Part shown: positions 1 to 5,445 of the stretch, one piece after another
Layout of the letters: each line of letters starts with the position of its first letter
Position numbering within the stretch: the first letter of the stretch is position 1
Made by a program: the position numbers and the translations under genes
The notes under the pieces: model-generated
Told to the model about the DNA's origin: nothing
The model's input: the letters and a program-made list of their open reading frames with translations, nothing else
The model's database searches: none
Origin: Nitrososphaerota archaeon
GTDB taxonomy: Archaea; Thermoproteota; Nitrososphaeria; Nitrososphaerales; Nitrososphaeraceae
Assembly: GCA_005877345.1 (NCBI GenBank)
Contig: VBPR01000059.1
Span: 1 to 15,391 of the forward strand
Reading direction: 5' to 3'
DNA length: 15,391 nt

Positions 1-1
1 T

Positions 2-628
2 GTAAATCTCTTTCAAGCAGATTATCTTCGGTTTTACATAGCATCAATTTGCAGCTACTCTCAAGATGATATCAACTTTGATTGGAATGATTTCGAAAAA
101 AAAATAAACAATGAATTAATAGCAAATATTGGAAACTTTGTAAATAGAACATTAACTTTCATTAAAAAATATTTTCGCAATGTGATACCCAATCCAAATG
201 AGTACGATGAGGCAGATAGAAAGTCATTGGCTGAAATAGAAAATATTGGTAACACAGTTGGTGGCTTTATTTTAGGTAACGAAATTGATAAGGCATTAAA
301 AAACATTCTGAGTTTTTCCTCAAGGTTTAATCAATACTTTCAGAAAAAGGAACCTTGGAAAAACCCTGAACAATCAGCTGCCACACTTTTTATTTCAATT
401 AACGCCGTACGGTCACTCTCTATATTACTTGCTCCATTCATACCATTTTCGGTCGAAGAAATTTGGAAACAAATGTCGTTGGAAGGTAGCATTTACGAAC
501 AGAGTTGGAAGACAATTGGATCAATACTGTTGAAGCCAGGTCATAAATTAGGACATATTGAACCAATCTTCAAGAAGGTCGACACAGATAAGATAAAAGA
601 GCAGGAAATTAAATTAAAAAATAGTTAA
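2..628 (+). CDS. metG: Methionyl-tRNA synthetase, C-terminal part (5' truncated by window edge)
   Basis: This class I aminoacyl-tRNA synthetase charges tRNA(Met) in the cytoplasm. Only the last 208 codons are present; the frame is open from base 2, so the gene starts outside the window. The visible part begins at the end of the catalytic core (ADYLRFYIASI, then a DFDW-like stretch, FDWNDF) and runs into the anticodon-binding helical bundle, recognisable by NELIANIGNFVNRTL and, later, the LAPFIPFSVEEIW motif. It ends about 25 residues after PIFKKVD, so there is no fused C-terminal EMAPII-type tRNA-binding domain. The GTG at 182 lies inside the domain and is not a real start. nadM follows after two bases, suggesting co-transcription. 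Identification rests on remembered family motifs and is strong. Confidence 0.9.
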   Translation, partial: VNLFQADYLRFYIASICSYSQDDINFDWNDFEKKINNELIANIGNFVNRTLTFIKKYFRNVIPNPNEYDEADRKSLAEIENIGNTVGGFILGNEIDKALKNILSFSSRFNQYFQKKEPWKNPEQSAATLFISINAVRSLSILLAPFIPFSVEEIWKQMSLEGSIYEQSWKTIGSILLKPGHKLGHIEPIFKKVDTDKIKEQEIKLKNS

Positions 629-630
629 AA

Positions 631-1197
631 TTGGCTAAATCAGGATTAATGGTGGGAAGATTTCAGCCATTTCATAATGGTCATCTCAACCTTGCCGATC
701 AAATATTACATGACTGTGAAGAACTGATAATTGCTATAGGTAGCTCTCAGTTTAATTATACATTTACAAATCCATTTACGGCAGGCGAGCGAATTTACTT
801 CATTCATGATTGTTTAGCGCAAGCAAAAATTGATCTTAAGAGGGTATACATTGTGCCAATCTTAAATTTAGAAAATAATGCAATTTGGGTTCAACATCTA
901 AGATCTATGCTACCTAAGTTTGATACTATATACTCTGGTAACAAATTTGTATTGGAGCTTTTGGCCCGTAGTTCTGAAACCTTCGATGTTCGGACTCCCA
1001 AATTTTATGACGAAATTAACTGTAATGGAACCAACATTAGGATGAATATTGTTATGGACAAAGAGTGGAAAGATTATGTACCAAGTGCAGTATATCGCAT
1101 AATTTCAGAGCTTGACGGAACACACAGAATAAAAGTCCTATTTGAAAGTCAGAGAGATGGAGCTGATGAAATTAAACAATATCCCGACATAAAATAA
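631..1197 (+). CDS. nadM: Nicotinamide-nucleotide adenylyltransferase, archaeal NadM type
   Basis: The enzyme joins NMN and ATP to give NAD+ and pyrophosphate. It is a cytoplasmic nucleotidyltransferase of the HxGH superfamily. The signature GRFQPFHNGH is at residues 9-18, NPFTAGER at about 47-54, IW at 85-86, and the second nucleotide-binding motif appears as NGTNIR at 132-137 where most relatives have SGTxIR. WKDYVP at 146-151 is also typical of archaeal members. The TTG at 631 is chosen because archaeal NadM proteins carry a few residues (M-R-G-like) before the first strand; the ATG at 649 would begin within that strand. The start is two bases after the metG stop, so translational coupling is likely. 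The last 20 or so residues, rich in charge, extend past the usual family end. Confidence 0.92.
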   Translation: MAKSGLMVGRFQPFHNGHLNLADQILHDCEELIIAIGSSQFNYTFTNPFTAGERIYFIHDCLAQAKIDLKRVYIVPILNLENNAIWVQHLRSMLPKFDTIYSGNKFVLELLARSSETFDVRTPKFYDEINCNGTNIRMNIVMDKEWKDYVPSAVYRIISELDGTHRIKVLFESQRDGADEIKQYPDIK

Positions 1198-1225
1198 TTA
1201 AGAATAAAATGGTTCAGGATATCCA

Positions 1226-1354
1226 ATGACAAAAGGACTAAGGGCTTGTCCAGTTTGCAAGAACTGTGGATCCAAAAAATTTTCAGTAATATCAAACAAA
1301 ACCAGTACTGTAATCCTAGAATGTAAGAATTGTCAAGATAGAATAGAAATTTGA
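1226..1354 (+). CDS. Small zinc-ribbon protein, 42 residues
   Basis: A 42-codon frame starting at ATG carries two CxxC knuckles: CPVCKNCG (Cys 8, 11, 14) and CKNC (Cys 33, 36), separated by about 18 residues with the small hydrophobic and polar pattern of a zinc ribbon. A four-cysteine zinc site (11, 14, 33, 36) is therefore likely; Cys8 would be spare. It lies 28 bases after nadM on the same strand and may share its transcript. An in-frame TAA at 1205-1207 limits the start to this ATG. Small stand-alone zinc ribbons are common in thaumarchaea, and most have no assigned role; binding to nucleic acid or to a partner protein is a guess. No function is claimed. Confidence 0.65.
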   Translation: MTKGLRACPVCKNCGSKKFSVISNKTSTVILECKNCQDRIEI

Positions 1355-1419
1355 TAGTGATTCCTCGTTTTATTTAACTCAAATGGAATTAGACATTTTA
1401 TAGGATTCCTAGTTAATTT

Positions 1420-2238
1420 ATGGTAAGAAATTGGAGAACTCATAAGAACTTTATATTTACACTAATGATTCCTAAAGTAATAACACATGTATTGAATCAA
1501 ATATATTTAAGAATCTGTATTAAAATAACAATTGTCAGTTTGCTTATTCACAATGTAAAAAATTTGAATTTAATATGTTTAAGTATCGTTTTCCCAGTAT
1601 TCCTATTTTTGATGCAGTTTGTAAATGCTTCAACAAATTTTTCATCGTATATATTCTCATTAGAATCAAAACCATATGGATTGACATTAGAAGAATGGGC
1701 TACAAAGTGGTGGCAATGGGCATATAGTCAACCAAAGGGGAGCAATCCTTTAGTTGACGATATAGGAGGAAATCTCTGTAAGACAGGACAAGACAATGAA
1801 AGAGTATGGTACCTAGCTGGCTCTTTAGCTAATAATTCAGAGATAAAAAGATCTTGTACTGTTCCATTAGAAAAAGCAATCTTGTTTCCAGTCATAGTAG
1901 CGGAATGTTCTATTTCAAACACTAACTGGTGGAATAATTTGTTTGTAAATAGCATGGATAAACTGTGGAAAGTATGTAATGCACAAATAGTCAAATTGAA
2001 GACAAAAGTTGATAATCACTCAGTAAATCCAATATACGTTAAATCATCCAAAATGTTCGAATTAATATTTCCTCATAATAATGTAAAGAATGCGGAGGTG
2101 GGTAAGACACAATCGGTTAACAAAGGATATTGGTTAATGATTAAGCCTTTACCTGAAGGAATACATAATATAACATCCTTCGCAGTAGATAGCCATAATT
2201 TTAGATCAAATGTAACATATTACTTGACTGTTAAATGA
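1420..2238 (+). CDS. Exported tryptophan-rich protein, paralogue 1 (four-cysteine type)
   Basis: I do not know the function. The mature part has the family pattern seen in the neighbours: LTLEEWATKWWQWAYS at about residues 88-103, then NPLVD, VWYLAG (129-134), CTVP (146-149), ILFPVIVAEC (154-163) and a C-terminal GYWLMIKPLPEGIHNI stretch (236-251) before a beta-rich end. Cysteines at 120, 146, 163 and 186 match those of the minus-strand paralogue and could form two disulfides outside the cell. A hydrophobic stretch at 51-68 ending in VNAS looks like a signal peptide. The ATG at 1420 gives an unusually long basic lead-in, so a later start is possible (TTG at 1540, giving a 30-residue signal), but no ribosome site decides this. 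The last 19 bases overlap an antisense pseudogene of the same family. Confidence 0.75.
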   Translation: MVRNWRTHKNFIFTLMIPKVITHVLNQIYLRICIKITIVSLLIHNVKNLNLICLSIVFPVFLFLMQFVNASTNFSSYIFSLESKPYGLTLEEWATKWWQWAYSQPKGSNPLVDDIGGNLCKTGQDNERVWYLAGSLANNSEIKRSCTVPLEKAILFPVIVAECSISNTNWWNNLFVNSMDKLWKVCNAQIVKLKTKVDNHSVNPIYVKSSKMFELIFPHNNVKNAEVGKTQSVNKGYWLMIKPLPEGIHNITSFAVDSHNFRSNVTYYLTVK

Positions 2239-2594
2239 TATTTCATATTCACCTGTATTTTACCTAATCTGCACGAACCAAGAGAACTTACCGTGTGTTT
2301 TCCTGTTGTGAAACTATTAGGTTTCATGAATAACCAATAACCATCCCATCCAAAGGAAAGAAATCAGGAGCAGAGACTCATACACTGACCACGCATTTCT
2401 ACAGTATCATCAATTAGTAAACTTATAATGTCCTTATTAATTATGTCAATTCTAATTTGGCATCGTCTCGTAATTTCTGATCATATTTTTTATCATTAGC
2501 ATAATTAATCCATATCCAATTTATTGGTAACAATAATATCATCTTTACTTTATCAATTTTGAATTCTCTTTCGTTAAGATTTTCTTGTACGTCG
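2220..2594 (-). pseudogene. Decayed antisense remnant of the tryptophan-rich exported family
   Basis: Read on the minus strand, this stretch decodes in pieces to the C-terminal two thirds of the protein encoded at 2884-3366. The first piece, NLNEREFKIDKVKMILLLP followed by INWI (about 2510-2582), matches its IKERSFKINKDKPILLSVINWI. The last piece, DGYWLFMKPNSF through GSCRLGKIQVNMKYHLTVK (2220-2345), matches DGYWLFFKPN...GSCRSGKIQIAMNYHLSIS. Between them the frame changes and stops occur. Upstream of about 2594 there is a TAG and no trace of the conserved WW motif, so the 5' third and signal peptide are gone. The end runs 19 bases into the convergent gene at 1420-2238. It is clearly non-functional as a protein gene. 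Confidence 0.75.
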
Positions 2595-2737
2595 ACTAAT
2601 ATCTAACATAAAAAATCAAAAAAAATTGACAAATTGTAAAAAAAAACTATTTTATAGTAAATTCTTTTAGAAATTTTAAATAATTCAGTAATATCGATAT
2701 CAGCATTCTTGATGGAGTTAAAAAAATGAAAGTAAAA

Positions 2738-2745
2738 GGAGGTGA
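2738..2745 (+). promoter_or_regulatory. Strong Shine-Dalgarno site GGAGGTGA before the signal-peptide frame
   Basis: GGAGGTGA is followed after nine bases by TTG at 2755, the start of a typical signal peptide. This decides that translation begins at 2755 and not at the ATG at 2884, which has no comparable site. In copy B the site is degraded to GGATGATT. Confidence 0.7.
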
Positions 2746-2754
2746 TTTAGAAGA

Positions 2755-2871
2755 TTGTTTAAAAGACTTAGATTGTTCATAATTTTAGCAGGTTCAGTAC
2801 TGACAGGCGCTTTGACTATAGCCGCAATAACACAATTCGGAGCTGTAGAAGTAATGGCCAGACATAACTAA
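2755..2871 (+). CDS. Signal-peptide frame (38 residues) ending at an in-frame TAA ahead of the 2884 gene
   Basis: From TTG 2755 the frame reads MFKRLRLFIILAGSVL followed by TGALTIAAITQFGAVEVMARHN: a basic start, a hydrophobic core of about 20 residues and a plausible cleavage site near VMA. It ends with TAA at 2869-2871. The next gene (ATG 2884) is in the same reading frame, 12 bases on. Without the TAA the two would form one 203-residue secreted protein, comparable with the 243-residue paralogue at 3514. It may be a nonsense-split gene, a readthrough site, or a stand-alone leader; the sequence alone does not decide. A sequencing error is less likely because copy B has the same TAA. Confidence 0.55.
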   Translation: MFKRLRLFIILAGSVLTGALTIAAITQFGAVEVMARHN

Positions 2872-2883
2872 ATTAGGCACAAT

Positions 2884-3366
2884 ATGTTCTATAATGACAG
2901 CGAGACCATCTTTGGCAAGTCTTATCCAGACTGGGTAGTCAAATGGTGGCAATCATGGGGCTATGCAGATTGGAGAAGAAATAGGGGCGATGTATTCATG
3001 GTACCAGCCAAAATGCAGAATGATGACATTAAGGAGCGCTCTTTTAAAATAAATAAAGACAAGCCAATCCTTCTGTCAGTCATAAACTGGATTGGCCCGG
3101 ATTTGAAAGAAGCAAAGGAAGAAATCGACATTGTAGCAAAAGAGAAACTAGATGTTAGTCTAGATGGAAGGCAGTTAGGTCAGGATTCATCTAGAATCGT
3201 AACTCCTTTCTTTAGGCTACGGGGAAAAGATTACGTAAGTGACGGCTACTGGTTGTTTTTCAAGCCTAATGTACTAAAAGAAGGAAGACATGAAATCAGC
3301 TCGTATGGTTCATGCAGAAGCGGTAAGATTCAGATTGCGATGAATTATCATCTTTCCATTTCCTAG
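2884..3366 (+). CDS. Tryptophan-rich family protein, paralogue 2 (mature domain; signal peptide split off by a stop)
   Basis: I do not know the function. The 160 residues contain the family's opening motif, FGKSYPDWVVKWWQSWGY (10-27), and its closing motif, DGYWLFFKPNVLKEGRHEI (120-138), followed by a beta-strand-like tail. The middle is shorter than in paralogues 1, 3 and 4: the VWFLAG and CTVP segments are replaced by FKINKDKPILLSVINW (54-69). Only one cysteine remains (144). As drawn from ATG 2884 it has no export signal, yet a complete signal peptide sits upstream in the same frame behind TAA 2869. A protein made from 2884 alone would stay in the cytoplasm, unlike its relatives. The open frame and conserved motifs suggest that it is under selection or only recently broken. 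Partial copies are at 4276-4597 (direct) and 2220-2594 (antisense). Confidence 0.6.
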   Translation: MFYNDSETIFGKSYPDWVVKWWQSWGYADWRRNRGDVFMVPAKMQNDDIKERSFKINKDKPILLSVINWIGPDLKEAKEEIDIVAKEKLDVSLDGRQLGQDSSRIVTPFFRLRGKDYVSDGYWLFFKPNVLKEGRHEISSYGSCRSGKIQIAMNYHLSIS

Positions 3367-3387
3367 CTCTACTTAGTCCTAGGATTA

Positions 3388-3418
3388 TTTTATTTTCTAT
3401 TTTTTAACTCTTTTTTTC
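3388..3418 (+). terminator. T-rich archaeal terminator after the 2884 gene
   Basis: Several T runs of five to eight bases, interrupted by single A or C bases, begin about 20 bases after the stop at 3366. Such oligo-T tracts end transcription in archaea without a hairpin. Confidence 0.5.
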
Positions 3419-3502
3419 TAGAGGGTTTTAACATATGAACTGAACAAACTACTTTTATCATAGTTATTTTTATTTTAGATTACCTAGAGAAAGAAAGGTA
3501 GC

Positions 3503-3507
3503 GGTGA
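3503..3507 (+). promoter_or_regulatory. Shine-Dalgarno site GGTGA deciding a TTG start
   Basis: GGTGA lies six bases before TTG 3514. The ATG at 3510 is in another frame that closes after 19 codons, so the TTG is the better start for the exported protein. Confidence 0.5.
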
Positions 3508-3513
3508 CTATGG

Positions 3514-4245
3514 TTGCTAGGATTCAAAGTAAAATCAAAATATGGTGTAGTTATTATCGCTCTTGTTAGCGCAGTTGCTGTTCTGATAGGTCTCAATATC
3601 TGGCTATATTATAACAGCATACCTGTGACAAATAACACAAAAGCATTTAATGTAACATTATCAGACTGGACGGCAAGATGGTGGAAATGGGCGTTTTCCT
3701 TTTCAGGATATTACAACAACCCACTGCTTGACCCGAATGGTACATCAGTCATGAAGTTTCAACCTCCACATCAACCAGTGTTTTTCCTCTCTGGAGCATA
3801 CAATTCAGTAGGTAATAGGACAGTAACAATTCCTGCAGATAATGGAATTTTGTTTCCAGTGCTTAATGGAGAAATATCATTTCTGGATTTGCCAAATGCA
3901 ACTAGCCAAGCTGATTTGAAGAAAGCACTAGATTCAGATATTGGTGCGGCAACCTATATTGGAGCAGAATTAGATGGTAAGGAAATACAATTTCAAAGAA
4001 TACAGGCGCCCTTGTTTGACATCAATTATGCTAAAGATAACATTCTAAGTACCAACAAAAGTGGCCCTACTAAGGCAGTTTCTGATGGATACTGGATATA
4101 TTTAGAACCAAACTCAATTCCAGTAGGCCAACACATCCTTCATATCAAGGGAGAACAGCCATTCTATCGTTCAGAAGTAACGTACAAAGTAAATATACAA
4201 GCGGAGTCGAATGGCACAACAATGTTGACGGAGCATAAGAAATGA
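3514..4245 (+). CDS. Membrane-anchored or exported tryptophan-rich protein, paralogue 3 (cysteine-free)
   Basis: I do not know the function. A short basic start (MLGFKVKSKYG) leads into a hydrophobic segment at 11-32, either a signal peptide or a single membrane anchor. The outer part has the family pattern: VTLSDWTARWWKWAFS (47-62), NNPLLDPNG (68-76), VFFLSGA (89-95), TVTIPADNGILFPVL (103-117), and DGYWIYLEPNSIPVGQHIL (191-209). Compared with paralogues 1 and 4 every one of the four shared cysteines is replaced, for example CTVP by VTIP and EC by EI, so any disulfides are lost. Several NxT/NxS sequons are present (NNTK, NVTL, NGTS, NRTV). The TTG start is chosen from GGTGA six bases before it. 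It sits between the two copies of the direct repeat. Confidence 0.75.
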   Translation: MLGFKVKSKYGVVIIALVSAVAVLIGLNIWLYYNSIPVTNNTKAFNVTLSDWTARWWKWAFSFSGYYNNPLLDPNGTSVMKFQPPHQPVFFLSGAYNSVGNRTVTIPADNGILFPVLNGEISFLDLPNATSQADLKKALDSDIGAATYIGAELDGKEIQFQRIQAPLFDINYAKDNILSTNKSGPTKAVSDGYWIYLEPNSIPVGQHILHIKGEQPFYRSEVTYKVNIQAESNGTTMLTEHKK

Positions 4246-4543
4246 AACTGAGTGTAAAAAGGATGATTTAGAACGTTGTTTAAAAGACAGATTGTTCATA
4301 ATTTAGAGTTCACTACTGACATGTGCTTTGACTATAGCCGCAATAACCCAATTTGGAGCACCAGAAGTAATGGCCAGGCATAACTAAACTAGATACAATA
4401 TGTTCCACAATGGTAACGAGACCATCTTTGGCAAGTTTTATCCAGACTGGGTAGTCAATTGGTGGCAATCATGGGGTTATGCAGATTGGAGAGGAAATAG
4501 GGGCGATGTATTCATGGTACCAGCTAAAATGCAGAATGACAAC
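4242..4543 (+). repeat. Direct repeat, copy B (of about 300 bases)
   Basis: This is the downstream partner of 2726-3027. It starts at the stop codon of the 3514 gene. Similarity ends near 4543, after the codons for QND; what follows does not match copy A. Small deletions in the signal-peptide region break the frame relative to copy A. Confidence 0.85.
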
Positions 4544-4597
4544 CTTGGCGAGTATCGACTTCATATGATATGCTCATTCGACCTTAAAATGATATGA
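4276..4597 (+). pseudogene. Truncated duplicate of the 2884 gene
   Basis: The open part begins at ATG 4400 (65 codons) and repeats the opening motif of paralogue 2, FGKFYPDWVVNWWQSWGY, then continues to PAKMQND. After that it runs into about 17 unrelated residues and stops, so the last two thirds, including the GYW motif, are missing. Upstream, the signal-peptide region is present from about 4276. It has small deletions and an in-frame TAG at 4304-4306, and it keeps the TAA (4385-4387) that copy A also has before its ATG. The end overlaps by 24 bases the last codons of the convergent gene ending at 4574. It is most likely a dead fragment left by an incomplete duplication. Confidence 0.8.
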
Positions 4598-5329
4598 GAA
4601 TTGTGCAGAGTTTACATTTCCGGCTCCGCTAAGAGTAGTAGGTTCCACACTATTTTGGTAATAGACTGTGTGATTTCCAGGTTGAAGAGGTTTTAAGAAA
4701 ACAAACCATCCGTGTGCTGCTGCAGGAAATGTGCCATATCGCTCAACTATAAAATGACTGTTAAGTGGAACTGTAACATTAAACTGCTTAGTATATACTT
4801 CAGTCACGTTGTTCATACTATTTGTCTTGTAATCTAGGGCATCTAGCATCGCAACAGGAATATTATCCACCTTTACTTGTCCCTTGACTTTTCCTAAATC
4901 AAAGCCTCTAGCGCAGTCTGATAATTGTTTGAATGAGTAAGTTTCAAAAGCCTTTGTTCCCTGGTCACATTCTCCAGTCCAAATCGGAATTAGTATCCCT
5001 GCATTGTGGGAGATTGTACATTTCAGATTCCAAATACCTCCTGCAGCAGTATCAGCTAACATAACCATAGAATCTTCCCTGTGAACTAGGCATCCATTTT
5101 CATTAAGACCAAGAAGGTTGTTTGATTTCGGGTCTAGTGGAATAGACAAGTCCCAATTCCAATATTTCGCTACCCAATCACCATAAGATATACCAAATGG
5201 GGATTCACCTTTCGAATAAAAATCTACATTATATCCGGATACGACGGGCACAGTAATATAGTAAGTTACTGATAAAGATAGTAAGATGTACAAATTTAAA
5301 TTGATTGTACTATCTAGAATTCTAACCAT
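4574..5329 (-). CDS. Exported tryptophan-rich protein, paralogue 4 (four-cysteine type)
   Basis: I do not know the function. From ATG 5329 (251 residues) the protein opens with a classic signal peptide, MVRILDSTINLNLYILL and so on to about VVSG, then YSKGESPFG. The family motifs follow: ISYGDWVAKYWNWDLS, a GCL cysteine, a KCTI segment, ILIPIWTGEC, an SDCAR cysteine, and the closing GWFVFLKPLQPGNHTVYY. The four cysteines align with those of paralogue 1. The frame stays open to an ATG at 5419, which would add 30 residues with a second hydrophobic stretch. I prefer 5329 because it yields a standard signal and leaves 116 bases for divergent promoters before the 5446 gene; 5419 leaves 26. The middle (KGQVKVDNIPV) has the VDG-like turn seen in paralogue 3 as AELDGKEI. 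Confidence 0.75.
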   Translation of the reverse strand: MVRILDSTINLNLYILLSLSVTYYITVPVVSGYNVDFYSKGESPFGISYGDWVAKYWNWDLSIPLDPKSNNLLGLNENGCLVHREDSMVMLADTAAGGIWNLKCTISHNAGILIPIWTGECDQGTKAFETYSFKQLSDCARGFDLGKVKGQVKVDNIPVAMLDALDYKTNSMNNVTEVYTKQFNVTVPLNSHFIVERYGTFPAAAHGWFVFLKPLQPGNHTVYYQNSVEPTTLSGAGNVNSAQFSYHFKVE

Positions 5330-5420
5330 TTTAGCAGCTATGCAATGTGAAAAAAAGTTCCTTAAGAGTATTTCCGATATTATTATTACTTGTTCGATAT
5401 CAAGAATTCTTATCTGCATC

Positions 5421-5425
5421 TTATA
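5421..5425 (+). promoter_or_regulatory. Possible TATA element for the 5446 gene
   Basis: TTATA lies 21-25 bases before ATG 5446, close to the spacing expected for a leaderless archaeal transcript. The match is short, so confidence is low. Confidence 0.3.
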
Positions 5426-5445
5426 CCGAATTGGATAATTAAAAC

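Larger units (their letters stand above)
2726..3027 (+). repeat. Direct repeat, copy A (of about 300 bases)
   Basis: This segment reappears at 4242-4543 in the same orientation. The stretch from 2880 to 3027 differs from its partner at about a dozen of 148 positions by eye. The part before it (ribosome site and signal-peptide region) is more diverged, with small gaps in copy B. It covers the leader, the signal-peptide frame and the first 48 or so codons of the gene at 2884. Confidence 0.85.

Noticed and set aside
61..306. Minus-strand 81-codon frame opposite metG
   Set aside because: It lies opposite the conserved anticodon-binding region of metG and has no supporting signals.
1728..1994. 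Antisense 88-codon frame inside paralogue 1
   Set aside because: It lies opposite the conserved motif region, has no ribosome site or recognisable domain, and is a shadow of the sense gene.
2726..2782. An 18-codon frame starting ATG 2726 (MKVKGGDLEDCLKDLDCS)
   Set aside because: It overlaps the ribosome site of the signal-peptide frame, and the matching frame in copy B is interrupted by early stops; it looks like chance.
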